In this document: piece after piece, positions 1 through 9,400 of the stretch
How positions within the stretch are numbered: the first letter of the stretch is position 1
Layout: each line of letters begins with the position of its first letter
Source of the DNA: Candidatus Aminicenantota bacterium
GTDB lineage: Bacteria; Acidobacteriota; Aminicenantia; Aminicenantales; Aminicenantaceae
Length of the DNA stretch: 61,197 bases
Assembly: GCA_021162615.1 (NCBI GenBank)
Contig: JAGGYH010000102.1
Span: forward strand, 1-61,197
Direction: 5' to 3'
Program-made: the position numbers and the translations under genes
Notes under the pieces: generated by a model
Seen by the model: the letters and a program-made list of their open reading frames with translations, nothing else
The model's database searches: none
Told to the model about the DNA's origin: nothing

Positions 1-188
1 CGCGAGTACCCTGTAACAAAGCAGATGCAGTAAGATCGGCTTGCCTATATGGTAAAAAAATGGCGATTAAAATGAAAGTAAAAACAAATAAAAATATTTC
101 AGTTGTCATTTTTTTAAAAAGTATGCATATCCTTGATATCAAAACAAAAAAATGCTTATCGCCATTTTTTTATGAATAGGTCAGGTTA
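1..188 (-). repeat. R3 miniature repeat, copy A
   Basis: A non-coding AT-rich element that ends at 188 with TCAGGTTA. Positions 158-188 are the reverse complement of 1586-1616 with one mismatch in 31. The stretch at 30-50 (GATCGGCTTGCC region) recurs in copies at 1871-1884 and 11692-11703. Inside it AAAAAAATGGCGAT near 54 and ATCGCCATTTTTTT near 158 can pair into a long hairpin. The outer end may lie outside the window. No protein is encoded. The rest of the gap, 189-516, is AT-rich and shows nothing I recognise. Confidence 0.75.
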
Positions 189-516
189 ATAAACAAATAA
201 GGCATATTTGTTAATTGTCCAACAGGCTGGTATTAAGCCACAAAAAATACCTAAAGAGATTTAAAAAACTAATATAAAAGCCTTTTTATGACTCTGGTAT
301 ATTTTGACTAAACATCCAGCTTTATGCACTTATATCAAGAATGATATAGGAACGGAGCTCACTCTGTCAATGAATACAGTAAACTCCATAATTATTCGTT
401 TTCTTGACCTCCAGGCAGTTTCAGTACACATGTTAGGCAGCCTCGGAGAAGGCAGCGCCCGCTGATAAAAAAAATCATTTCGAAGATCCGATAGATTGGT
501 TCAAAAAAGCATACAG

Positions 517-1491
517 CTAAAAACCGATCTGAAACAGGGCCAGAAGGACGTCATTGGATATTTTGTTTTCCTCTTCACCATGAAATTCGTAATTGACCTG
601 CAGCTTTGTTTTTTTTGAGAAGAAATAGTTCAGACCAAAAGTCAGGACACTGATCCTGTCTCCTTCTGCAGCCGTATCCCTGTCAAAAGAATCATATCTT
701 ATGACCGCTTGAACATGCTTGGATGGAAGGAATCCGCCTTGAAAATACCATCCGACCTTGTTGACATCAGCGTCTCTGGCGAAAATAATCTCGCTTTTTA
801 AGGAAAATCCTCCTTTTACAGCGGATGTTTCCAGCCCTGTTCTTTTTTTAAGGACGCTTTCAGCACCTTCTTCCGGGCTGTATCTTCCGTTGTAATGGGA
901 GATGCCCAGAGACAAGGATTCAAAAGGAGAGAAAACCATCCTTGCTGAGATGTCTTTGTTTTCATTGTTATCCTGCTGGTTTATGCCGGAGCCGTTGAAT
1001 ATTCCGAGAGTGTATTCCAGATTTTTGAACTGTCCGTTTACAGCCAATCCTATGTCTCGCCCGGATGCTCTGATATCTCTGCCCGGACAGAGTTTGTCCA
1101 CGGTCTGGGAGCGGTTGATGGTGTCAAGAGCAGAGCTTGATGTGAGGTTTTCCAGACTGAAAGGCACTTTGAACTGACCGAGGACGAGATTTGCCAGAGG
1201 GGAGAAAGAAAATTCCATGCTTGCATCGAGAAGACAGGGACTTTTTACGGCATCGATCTGAAGGTTATAGTGAAGGTTTTTGAGAATCTCCCCCTTGAGT
1301 TTTAACCGGGCCCGGCGGATACGGAAACCATCTATACTGTCTTCCCCTGAAGAATACATAGTGTGGACATGTCCGCTGAGGTTTAAAAGCGAGCCTGCTG
1401 AGACAGGCTTATCTTCATCTTCTTGAGCGCAGATAATTCCGTGCAGTAAAAAGAGAGAAAGAATAAAGATGAAGATTGCTGTCTTTTTCAT
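517..1491 (-). CDS. Outer-membrane porin, OprO/OprP-like
   Basis: A 324-residue beta-barrel protein. Residues 1-22 form a signal peptide with likely cleavage after CAQ. The mature chain has many alternating amphipathic strands and ends in Phe (LFQIGF), the usual terminal signature for BAM-dependent insertion. The pattern FRIRRARLKLKGEI followed by YNLQIDA, and the later GQFKVPFSLENL, are characteristic of the phosphate-selective porin O/P family. Its substrate cannot be read from sequence, and many family members are general anion or nutrient pores. It stands alone between two inverted copies of repeat R3, with no operon partner. Confidence 0.75.
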   Translation of the reverse strand: MKKTAIFIFILSLFLLHGIICAQEDEDKPVSAGSLLNLSGHVHTMYSSGEDSIDGFRIRRARLKLKGEILKNLHYNLQIDAVKSPCLLDASMEFSFSPLANLVLGQFKVPFSLENLTSSSALDTINRSQTVDKLCPGRDIRASGRDIGLAVNGQFKNLEYTLGIFNGSGINQQDNNENKDISARMVFSPFESLSLGISHYNGRYSPEEGAESVLKKRTGLETSAVKGGFSLKSEIIFARDADVNKVGWYFQGGFLPSKHVQAVIRYDSFDRDTAAEGDRISVLTFGLNYFFSKKTKLQVNYEFHGEEENKISNDVLLALFQIGF

Positions 1492-1585
1492 CAGTCCATT
1501 CCTTTTTTGCGTTTTGACTCATATTCATGAATACGGAAAGCTCCAAACATCCTTAAATTGCCCGATATATAATAAGATAATATTA

Positions 1586-1984
1586 TAACCTGACCTATTC
1601 ATAAAAAAATAGCGATGTTTATTTATATTATTCATTTTGTTTAAGCGATATACAAGATTTTATCAAGAACCCATCTCTGCACATTTTTCTCGGCGCTTGC
1701 GTAACTCCCCCCGTCCGTGGGTGATCCTGGTCATTCATAAAATATGGTTGCTTTTCCAACACATTTACCATGATCGGCTCTATTATCATTCTCAATTCAT
1801 TAAGAACATACTTCTTACGTTAGTGCATGTAATAATTTTACTTTATGCAGCCATATTTTACCTTTCAGGCAAGCCGATCTTACAGCATCTGCATTGTTGC
1901 AGGGTATTTGCGGTGAAGGACCACAGCTTCATACCCTGCGCCTCGCATCTGCTGCAACCTCGACTCGTTAATAATCCAGGTTAA
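1586..1984 (+). repeat. R3 miniature repeat, copy B, expanded by an inserted segment
   Basis: The element begins TAACCTGACCTATTCATAAA and ends CAGGTTA, giving inverted termini with TA at both outer edges. At 399 bp it is about three times longer than the copy at 11613-11746. The interior carries a fragment of the unrelated R1 element (1684-1722, reversed) and a 9-bp-stem hairpin, GCAGGGTAT...ATACCCTGC, around 1894-1946. A 115-codon ORF lies across it but is a repeat artefact. The rest of the gap, 1985-2125, contains only the ribosome-binding site of the next gene. Confidence 0.75.
1684..1722 (-). repeat. R1 element fragment nested in R3 copy B
   Basis: These 39 bp match, in reverse orientation, the conserved core of the 191-bp R1 elements at 46018-46208 and 53821-54011 (37 of 39 against the first). 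The shared block includes CCCCCCGTCCGTGGGT. The flanks do not obviously match R1, so this is a remnant or a partial insertion. Confidence 0.7.
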
Positions 1985-2125
1985 TAAAAATATGACAGCA
2001 GGTCCCAAAATAGAGTAAGTGGGAATAAATAAGGAACAACAAGGATAAAATCATCTCCCGTTTTTTCTTGATTTTATGCACAGACAGGAAGACAATGAGA
2101 GAAAGAATCATTAAAGGAGAATGTC

Positions 2126-3310
2126 ATGGAAGACGTATATGAAGAAATAAAAAACGAGGCAAAAAAGATAGAGAGCCGTCTTAGGGAATGGAGGAGGGAT
2201 TTTCATCGCCATCCGGAAACAGCTTTTAAGGAAGAGAGAACTTCTCGCAAAATTCATGAATTTTTAGAGGAGCTGGGGCTCCCGGTTAAGAAAATGGCGC
2301 GAACCGGTCTGAGAGCGGAGCTCGAAGGAAAACCGGGAGAGAAAGTAGTGGCTCTTCGCTCAGACATAGATGCGCTTCCCATCCAGGAAGAAGGAGACAA
2401 GGAATACATTTCTAAAAACTCAGGTGTAGCTCATGTGTGCGGGCATGACGGCCACATGGCGATACTTATGGGTGCGGCCAGCGTTCTGGCCAAAAAGAGA
2501 GATCGGTTTTCCGGGAAAGTGGTGTTTTTGTTTCAGCCTGCTGAAGAGATTCCTCCAGGGGGCGCCAAAAAAATGGTAGAGGAGGGAGCTCTGGATGGAG
2601 TGGATGCCATATTCGGGCTTCATCTCTGGCAGCCTCTTCCCACAGGCAGTGTGGGAATTTTAAAAGGACCTATGATGGCTCAAGCTGATAACTTTGATAT
2701 CAAGGTCAAAGGAAAAGCAGGACACGGCTCTACGCCTCATATAACTGTGGATCCTATTTTTGTGGCCTCCCAGATGGTTGTGAATTTACAAAGCGTGGTG
2801 AGCCGGAACACAGACCCTTTAAAGCCCCTGGTAGTGTCCTTTGGGACCATCAAGGGAGGAACGGTTTATAATATCATTCCTCAGGAGGTCGAACTTACGG
2901 GAACGGTCCGGACATTTGAGCCTGAAGTACAGCAGAATGCACAGAAGAGGATTTATGAGATCGCAAAAGGCACTAGCCGGGCTTTCGGGGCTTTTGCTGA
3001 TTTCCGGTATAAAAAAGGTTATCCCCCTCTTGTAAATCATGATGAGATGGTGGATCTCGTACTGGAAACAGTGGGGAAGATTTTAGGGAAGGATAATATA
3101 AAAGACATCTCTCCGGTTATGGGAGGAGAGGATTTTACCTATTATTTGCAAAAGATTCCTGGTGCCTTTCTTTTTCTCGGGGCCGGAGACGGGCAGGAAT
3201 ACTCGCATCATCATCCAAAATTCGACATAGATGAAAGAGCCCTCTGTCATGGAACGGCGCTCATGACAGGGCTGGCATATGATTTTCTAAAGAGGCCGGA
3301 TCGTTCCTAA
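2126..3310 (+). CDS. M20 family metallo-amidohydrolase (N-acyl amino acid / hippurate hydrolase type)
   Basis: A 394-residue cytoplasmic enzyme expected to hydrolyse the amide bond of N-acylated amino acids or small peptides with two divalent metal ions. Family motifs are in order: FHRHPE near 25, the SDIDALPI block near 79, HVCGHDGH near 107 (the metal-binding Cys/His pattern of the amidohydrolase branch), PAEE near 137 and GGEDF near 333. There is no signal peptide. The start is supported by AAAGGAG seven bases upstream. It has no close co-directional partner. The physiological substrate is unknown. Confidence 0.9.
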   Translation: MEDVYEEIKNEAKKIESRLREWRRDFHRHPETAFKEERTSRKIHEFLEELGLPVKKMARTGLRAELEGKPGEKVVALRSDIDALPIQEEGDKEYISKNSGVAHVCGHDGHMAILMGAASVLAKKRDRFSGKVVFLFQPAEEIPPGGAKKMVEEGALDGVDAIFGLHLWQPLPTGSVGILKGPMMAQADNFDIKVKGKAGHGSTPHITVDPIFVASQMVVNLQSVVSRNTDPLKPLVVSFGTIKGGTVYNIIPQEVELTGTVRTFEPEVQQNAQKRIYEIAKGTSRAFGAFADFRYKKGYPPLVNHDEMVDLVLETVGKILGKDNIKDISPVMGGEDFTYYLQKIPGAFLFLGAGDGQEYSHHHPKFDIDERALCHGTALMTGLAYDFLKRPDRS

Positions 3311-3351
3311 ATAAAAACCAATGATCCTTTCATCAGGCTTTATGGCATTCA

Positions 3352-6300
3352 TCAATGATGAGCTGCTTTTCTTTTCATACTGAACGAACCGAGAGTTTCA
3401 TAAAGCACAGGAACGACTATCAGCCTCAGGACAATGGCAAAAAAGAATCCGCCCACATAAACTACGGCCAGGGGTCTATGAAGTTCTGAACCCGTGGACC
3501 TACTCAGAACCATAGGAAGAAGGGCTACGATCATGACCAAGTCCGTCATAATAATGGGACGGAATTTGGTCATGGCTCCTTTTATCACAGCTTCTTTTAA
3601 GGGAAGCCCTTGTTTTATGAAGTCGTTTATTTTGGCAACCAGGATGATATCATTTTGCGCGCAGATCCCGAACAAAGCGATCAGTCCGATAGTGGATGAG
3701 ACATTCAGAGTCTCTCCGGCTATGAGAAGCGCCAGTATCCCTCCCACAAGGGTTGTTGGGATGTTCAGGATGATCAGAAAGGCCTGCCAGAGGGAATTAA
3801 AGGAAGAGAAAAGAATAACAAAGATGATCAGGATCACTACCAGCAGCAGAGTGGCGAGATGGCCTAGAGCCCTTTGCTGACTTTCAAACTGACCGCCGAA
3901 CGTGATATGATATCCGGCAGGGAGAATGACTTGGTCTGATATTCTTTGTTTGGCTTCCTCCACAAAACTTCCGATATCCCGTCTAGTGAGGTTGCAGAGG
4001 ACGATCTTGCGTCTCATGAGGTTCTCGCGGAATATGGTTTGAGGTCCCTCGTCTTTACTGATTTCAGCAAGCTGAGACAGAGGTATTTGTTCTCCATTGG
4101 GCGCATCAATAAGTAGGTTTTTAATAGCATCTTCATTGTTTCGGTATTTTTCAGGCAGCCTGATCAATAAAGAAGTGATTCTGTCCTTTTCATATATGTC
4201 TGTCGCCTCTATTCCGTTTAAGGCTGTCTCAACCAGGTCAGCTACGTCTCCTACGGGAATCCCGTAACGGGCCAGTTTTTCTCTATCAGCTCTGATAACA
4301 ACCTGAGGGATACCCGTGGTCTGTTCGATCTGCAGGTCTGCGACTCCCTTTATATCCGCGACCACATTCCTGATTTCTTCGATTTTTTCATTCAAAATGT
4401 CCAGGTCGCTTCCGAAGAGTTTGATGGACAGCTCTCCTTCGGTCCCGGTCAGCATCTCAGCCAGTTTGTTCTGAATAGGCTGTTCGAATATATAAGCCAG
4501 CCCGGGGATTTTATCCAATTCTTCCCTCATGGCCTGGGTCAGCTCTTCAAATCCCCTTTTTCTTTTTTCTCTGGGTACAAGCTCGATGTTGTAATGGCTG
4601 TGGTTCACGGGATGAAGGTGTTCCGAGCCTTCAGCCGTTCCTGTTGTCCTGGATACGGAAATGACTTCAGGAAAGGAAAGAAAGATTTTTTCGACCTCTG
4701 TGCCTATTCGAACGGACTCATACAGCGAGGTCTCGGGGAGCATGACCGTTGAAGCCATGATAGCCCCTTCATCAAGAGGCGGAACAAATTCTTTACCCAG
4801 GAAATTAAAGGAAACAGCGGCTGTGACAATGAGTGTAATGAAAATAGTGAGGATTATTTTTTTGTGTTTTAAAGCACCTTTGAGTATAGCATTATATTTG
4901 GGAGCCAGGAAATCTGTCACAGGATTTTTTCTTTCTTTGATGTGTTTTTCCGTAAGCAGATAAGTAGCCAGGATGGGTTTTAAGGTTAAGTTTAACAGAA
5001 GAGACCCAAACAGAGCGGCAGCCACAGCAAAGGCCGTGGGCTTGAACATAGCCCCTTCAATTCCTTTTAGGGTAAGGAGAGGGAGAAACACGAGTATGAT
5101 AATGATGTTGGCCGAGAAAAGATATTTCCCTACATCATGCGCTGCCTCAGAAGTGAGCTGTATGGTGGAGGCCTGGCCTTTCTTTTCTCGAAGTACGCGG
5201 TATATGTTTTCTACCATAAGGATAGAGCCGTTAGATACTTTACCAATGCCAATAGCTAGACCTCCTATAGACATGACGGTCAGATTGATATCGAAAATAC
5301 CCATAAAGACCAGCGCAATCAGTATGGAGAAAGGAATAGTCAGCGATGCGATCAGAGAGCTTCTTATGTTCCACATAAAAATCAGCATAACCAGGACAAT
5401 GAGGATGGCTCCTTCCAGCATGGTGATCTCGACGTGGCGGATGGACTTTATAATAAGCTTGGACTGGTCATAGAAGGCTTTGATATGGATTTTTTCAGGA
5501 AGGTCTCTGGCTATTTCAGAAAGCGCTTCTTTGATGTTTCTGATGGTGCTTAACGTATCCCCGCCGTACTGTTTTTCAACCGTGACATACACGGATTCCT
5601 GGGCGTTGTGACTTCCTGATTCTCTTCTGAATTTTCGGCCGATTCTGACATCTGCCACATCCCGGACATATATGGGGACATTATTTCTGGATGTGATGAC
5701 CGTGTTTTCTATATGTTCGATGGTTTCAATACGGCCGATTCCTTTTATAAGGGATTCCTGACTTTTTTTCCTTATGATGCCGCCTGAAAAATTCCGGTTG
5801 CTGTTTTCTATGGCCTCTTTGATTTCTTTGATGGTGATGTTGTAGTGCCTGAGCATTTCCGGATTCAGAAATACCTGGAATTGCTTGACGAAGCCGCCTA
5901 GGTTGATGACAAATGAGACTCCTTCCACTCCTTGAAGTCTGTAGCGGACCGTCCAGTCAGCTATGGAACGGAGTTCCATGGGATCCGTGTCTTCGCCCAC
6001 AACAGCGAATTCAAAGATCTCCCCCATCCTTGATGAGACCGGGCCCAGGATAGGATGAGAGGTGCCGATGGGGAGGCGTCCGGCAATAAGTTCCAGTTTG
6101 CTGGAGACGATCTGACGGGCGAGATAGATATCTGTCCCCCAGTCAAATTCCACGGTGATAACAGAATCGCCTGTGGCTGATTCTGACCGCACACGGGTCA
6201 CTTGAGGGGCTCCGTTGAGCAGGCTTTCCAGAGGAAACGTGATCAGTCTTTCCACATCTTCAGCAGCCATGCCCTCATTTTCAGTTATGATAGTGACCAG

Positions 6301-6435
6301 GGGAGCATTGAGATCAGGATAGATATCTTTGGGCATCCTTATGTAAGTAAAAACACCCCAAATGGAGACTAGTGAAATAATAAGCAGGGTAAGGAGCCTG
6401 TGTTTTAGAGCGAAATTAATGAATCTGTCTATCAT
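3352..6435 (-). CDS. Heavy-metal efflux RND transporter permease (CusA/CzcA family)
   Basis: A 1027-residue inner-membrane pump subunit that, with the next two genes upstream, would span both membranes and export metal ions. It has the RND architecture: TM1 at about 14-32, a large porter loop, TM2-6 at about 338-490, a second loop, and a C-terminal TM bundle. The TM4 segment reads SNGS at 401-404 followed by MVENI. The acidic residue used in proton coupling by CusA (D405) is therefore replaced by N402, while E409 is kept. The second porter loop has a His cluster (H606, H608, H612, H614), which would fit a divalent ion such as Co, Ni or Zn. The ion specificity is inference. It lies 19 bp after the adaptor gene. 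Confidence 0.9.
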   Translation of the reverse strand: MIDRFINFALKHRLLTLLIISLVSIWGVFTYIRMPKDIYPDLNAPLVTIITENEGMAAEDVERLITFPLESLLNGAPQVTRVRSESATGDSVITVEFDWGTDIYLARQIVSSKLELIAGRLPIGTSHPILGPVSSRMGEIFEFAVVGEDTDPMELRSIADWTVRYRLQGVEGVSFVINLGGFVKQFQVFLNPEMLRHYNITIKEIKEAIENSNRNFSGGIIRKKSQESLIKGIGRIETIEHIENTVITSRNNVPIYVRDVADVRIGRKFRRESGSHNAQESVYVTVEKQYGGDTLSTIRNIKEALSEIARDLPEKIHIKAFYDQSKLIIKSIRHVEITMLEGAILIVLVMLIFMWNIRSSLIASLTIPFSILIALVFMGIFDINLTVMSIGGLAIGIGKVSNGSILMVENIYRVLREKKGQASTIQLTSEAAHDVGKYLFSANIIIILVFLPLLTLKGIEGAMFKPTAFAVAAALFGSLLLNLTLKPILATYLLTEKHIKERKNPVTDFLAPKYNAILKGALKHKKIILTIFITLIVTAAVSFNFLGKEFVPPLDEGAIMASTVMLPETSLYESVRIGTEVEKIFLSFPEVISVSRTTGTAEGSEHLHPVNHSHYNIELVPREKRKRGFEELTQAMREELDKIPGLAYIFEQPIQNKLAEMLTGTEGELSIKLFGSDLDILNEKIEEIRNVVADIKGVADLQIEQTTGIPQVVIRADREKLARYGIPVGDVADLVETALNGIEATDIYEKDRITSLLIRLPEKYRNNEDAIKNLLIDAPNGEQIPLSQLAEISKDEGPQTIFRENLMRRKIVLCNLTRRDIGSFVEEAKQRISDQVILPAGYHITFGGQFESQQRALGHLATLLLVVILIIFVILFSSFNSLWQAFLIILNIPTTLVGGILALLIAGETLNVSSTIGLIALFGICAQNDIILVAKINDFIKQGLPLKEAVIKGAMTKFRPIIMTDLVMIVALLPMVLSRSTGSELHRPLAVVYVGGFFFAIVLRLIVVPVLYETLGSFSMKRKAAHH

Positions 6436-6454
6436 TTTTTATCTCCATTCATTG

Positions 6455-7750
6455 TTAATGGATTTGTCCCTTTTTTAAAATTTCTTCATAGAGCTTCGAT
6501 TTGAGCTGGTAATTTCCTTTACTCACTACTTCATCACCTTCTGATAATCCTCGTATGATTTCCACATAGCCGTTTTCCTTGGCTCCTGTTTCAATGACCT
6601 GGAGGAAAAACTCTTCATCTTTTTTAATAAAAACAATTTCTTCCCCTTGGTCTTCCAAAATGCATTCGGCGGGAACGGCCAGAGCCAGGTCCTGATTGTT
6701 GATAGTGATTTTAATACTGGCCAGCATTCCGGCTTTAAGCTTCATATCTTTGTTTTTGACTTCTGTCCGGACGGTTATGGTGCGGGTTTCTTCGTTCAGG
6801 ACATCGCTTATGTACTTGATGGTCCCCAAGAATTTTTCCTCCGGAAAAGCAGGGACCACCACTTCAACTTCCTGTCCGATTTTGATTTTAGAGATATTCT
6901 TTTCATAGATATCCGCATCTACACAGAGAACTGTAGGGTCCAGTATGACGAGAATTTCTGTTGATTGATCTATCATGGCGCCCAGCACTACATTCTTTTC
7001 GATGATCTTGCCGCGGATTGGTGCAAAGAGGGTGATAGTGGGTTTGATTTGGTGCGTCTCGGAGATTTTTTTGACCTGTTCCTCTGTAAATCCGAGCACA
7101 TGCAGCTTCTTTTCAGCCGCTTCCAAATTGGCTTCAGCCACTTTAAGGTCAGATTCGGCTTTGAGGAATTCTTTTTTTGGCCCTACGCCCCGGTCAAAAA
7201 GATTTTTTTCTCTTTCAAAACTCACCTTTGCCAGTTCATAATCTGCCGTGGCCTTATAATATTCAGACCGGGCGTTTCCCACTTCTTCACTTTCTAGGGT
7301 TATGAGTTTATCTCCGGGATTGACCCAATCGCCGAGCCGGATATGGATCTGGGCCACCCTTGCTGAGAATGCATAGCTCACTATGGCTTTTCTTTGAGGT
7401 TGAGCGATGACTTTCCCTGGAGCGAATAGTGTTGTTTTTATGGGTCTTAATTGAGCGATAGAGGTTTCTATATTAACGAAATTTCTTTCTTCTTCGGTGA
7501 GAGTTATCCCATCACCTCTATTTAAGGCTCTTCCCCCTGGTTTTCTTCCGTATCCCCTTCTGATTCCTGTATTTTTTATTCCCAGGCCTCTTCCTTCTCC
7601 TACAGATGAATCCATTGATTCGGCTTTATAGGGGACCTTCGGTGCCTCTGCTTGTTTAGAACCGACAGTTTTTTTGGAACAGCTTGGAGCAAGCACTATA
7701 AAGAAAAGAAAAACAAGTGCAAGGCAAAACAGCATATATTTTTTTGTCAT
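6455..7750 (-). CDS. RND periplasmic adaptor lipoprotein (CusB/CzcB family)
   Basis: A 431-residue membrane fusion protein. The N-terminus is a lipoprotein signal (hydrophobic 5-20, then LAPSC), placing it on the periplasmic face. A basic Gly-rich linker at about 65-85 is followed by barrel-sandwich/lipoyl halves, a long alpha-helical hairpin at about 160-225 (YKATADYELAKVSFEREKNL) and a beta-barrel domain with the typical LKAGML segment. It bridges the inner-membrane pump and the TolC-like channel. It overlaps the TolC gene by 4 bp, so the two are translationally coupled. Confidence 0.9.
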   Translation of the reverse strand: MTKKYMLFCLALVFLFFIVLAPSCSKKTVGSKQAEAPKVPYKAESMDSSVGEGRGLGIKNTGIRRGYGRKPGGRALNRGDGITLTEEERNFVNIETSIAQLRPIKTTLFAPGKVIAQPQRKAIVSYAFSARVAQIHIRLGDWVNPGDKLITLESEEVGNARSEYYKATADYELAKVSFEREKNLFDRGVGPKKEFLKAESDLKVAEANLEAAEKKLHVLGFTEEQVKKISETHQIKPTITLFAPIRGKIIEKNVVLGAMIDQSTEILVILDPTVLCVDADIYEKNISKIKIGQEVEVVVPAFPEEKFLGTIKYISDVLNEETRTITVRTEVKNKDMKLKAGMLASIKITINNQDLALAVPAECILEDQGEEIVFIKKDEEFFLQVIETGAKENGYVEIIRGLSEGDEVVSKGNYQLKSKLYEEILKKGQIH

Positions 7751-9006
7751 TGGTTTTCTCCTTTTAATCTCTGGCCTACGGACTTTTCTAGTGATGCTAA
7801 CGCCACTCCGTAATTATAGAGAGCATCAGCGTATGATGTCCTGGCCTGGATCAAAGTCCGGCGGGATTCAATCAATTCAATCCCTCCGATTTCTCCTTCC
7901 TGATAACTGAAGAGAAACATATTATAGGCTTCTTCAGCCTGGGTTAATATTTCTTTTTCGAACAGTTTTATCTGATGACTTGCAAATTCGGCATTCATAT
8001 ATGATTCTTCGACTTCAAGGGCAATGGTGTTTTTTGCATGCTCGAATTCACTGTTTAATGAATTGATATTGGCTTGAGCCTCTGCGATCTGGCCTTTGGC
8101 CGGCTGCCAGAAGAAAAGAGGGATGGGAAAGGATAAAGTAACGTCCCACCATTGGCCTTCGCCCTGGACTTTATGCCTGTTTACTCCCAGGTCAAAATCC
8201 GGCAGATAATTCATTACCGCTTGTTTTTTTTGAAGATTTTGGCCTTCTAAGGCGTGTTTTATGCTTTTGATTTCAGGCCGGAAAGAGAGAGCCTGATTTT
8301 TTAAGCTTTCCAGGTCCAGTGAAAGAGGCTTTTTTATGAAATCGCCTTTGATTTCAAGAGGAGCGTATTTTTTTCTCGCCATGAGATAGTTCAGCCGGGC
8401 TTTGGCTAATCTGACTTCATTGGAAGCCCGTCTGAGTTCATTGGCTGCCTTGGCAGCTTCCACGCTGGCTCTGAGTACTTCCACTCTCGCTATATCACCT
8501 GCGTCAAATTTGAGTTTTGTTTTTTCAAGAAAATCATGTGACAGCTCCACATTCTGCTCGATGTACTGGTATGTCTTCTGTGCCAGGAGAAGGGCATAAA
8601 AGGCTTCCTTGACCTGAAAAGTGATATCGAGTTTTAAAAGCTCTATTTCCTCATGAATTTGGTCTGATTCTTTTGAAGCGATTTTACCTCTCAAATGTCT
8701 TTTTCCAGGGAATTCTATGGATTCACTGACACCGAAATACCATTCCCCTGTGTTTTTAAAGTCAAAAAAATGAGGCTGAAGGTCAGAATCCCAGTCAATA
8801 GAGGGTTGAGGGATTGCTTTAGCCTGATTGACTCTGGCTAGAGAAGCCTGGTACTGCTGGTAAGAGGACAAAACAAGCGGATTCTGTTCCACCGCAATAT
8901 TGACGCACTGTTCTAGAGTAAGGGGCTGGTCATTCGTGTCTTTCCCATAAATGCCTGAAATAAAGACAGCGCTCAAAAGAAACAGGATACAAGATCTTTT
9001 AATCAT
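7747..9006 (-). CDS. TolC-family outer-membrane efflux channel
   Basis: An approximately 419-residue outer-membrane factor with a signal peptide (KRSCILFLLSAVFISGIYG) and two OEP repeats rich in long coiled-coil helices. It ends in the common IELIESRRTLIQAR and YNYGVALASLEKSVG pattern of CusC/CzcC relatives. I start it at the ATG at 9006: AAGGAGG lies eight bases upstream, whereas an in-frame GTG at 9015 would overlap that ribosome-binding site. It is the channel partner of the two genes that follow. Confidence 0.88.
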   Translation of the reverse strand: MIKRSCILFLLSAVFISGIYGKDTNDQPLTLEQCVNIAVEQNPLVLSSYQQYQASLARVNQAKAIPQPSIDWDSDLQPHFFDFKNTGEWYFGVSESIEFPGKRHLRGKIASKESDQIHEEIELLKLDITFQVKEAFYALLLAQKTYQYIEQNVELSHDFLEKTKLKFDAGDIARVEVLRASVEAAKAANELRRASNEVRLAKARLNYLMARKKYAPLEIKGDFIKKPLSLDLESLKNQALSFRPEIKSIKHALEGQNLQKKQAVMNYLPDFDLGVNRHKVQGEGQWWDVTLSFPIPLFFWQPAKGQIAEAQANINSLNSEFEHAKNTIALEVEESYMNAEFASHQIKLFEKEILTQAEEAYNMFLFSYQEGEIGGIELIESRRTLIQARTSYADALYNYGVALASLEKSVGQRLKGENQ

Positions 9007-9060
9007 GGGCAACACCTCCTTAAAGAGTTGAATAAAGTTTATAAAACTTAGATTAAAGTT

Positions 9061-9360
9061 TTAAACCAAGGAAGTGTTGGGGGGTGATCGTGTGGATGGT
9101 TTGATATAAATCAGATTATGATAGGAGATGATCTGGCATGATGTGAGGATCTCGATTAAGGCTAGTTCCGGCTGGTGATAGAAATTTATTTTGGCGGTCA
9201 TAAAAATAGAGTTTTGGAAATGGCATGCAGGACAATCCTTTGATTCCTGAGGGGTTTTTTCCGTATGGCAGAAGTGTATCCCCAGAGTCAGGATAAAAAA
9301 AACAAAGAGCGATGCAAAGACGGTCAGGTTTTTTTTTTTGATGATCATTCCTATTTTCAC
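9061..9360 (-). CDS. Small membrane-anchored Cys/His protein, unknown function
   Basis: Up to 99 residues from a GTG start at 9360. An ATG at 9348 is an equally plausible start, and neither has a clear ribosome-binding site. One hydrophobic segment (LTVFASLFVFFILTLGI) is followed by HFCH and then CPACH, a paired Cys/His arrangement that could bind a metal outside the inner membrane. It lies 40 bp after the TonB receptor and about 54 bp before the TolC start, in the same direction, so it may be a metal-binding accessory of this efflux/uptake unit. I do not recognise the family. Coding is supported by the well-formed signal-like segment and the context. Confidence 0.5.
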   Translation of the reverse strand: MKIGMIIKKKNLTVFASLFVFFILTLGIHFCHTEKTPQESKDCPACHFQNSIFMTAKINFYHQPELALIEILTSCQIISYHNLIYIKPSTRSPPNTSLV

Positions 9361-9400
9361 TATAAGCTACTGAAAAACCGCTTCTTAGTCAATAGGAAAT

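Noticed and set aside
1637-1984. 115-codon forward ORF
   Set aside because: It lies entirely within repeat R3 copy B, and part of it is the R1 core; similar peptides (NSPRPWV) arise from the R1 copies at 46 and 54 kb. A repeat artefact.
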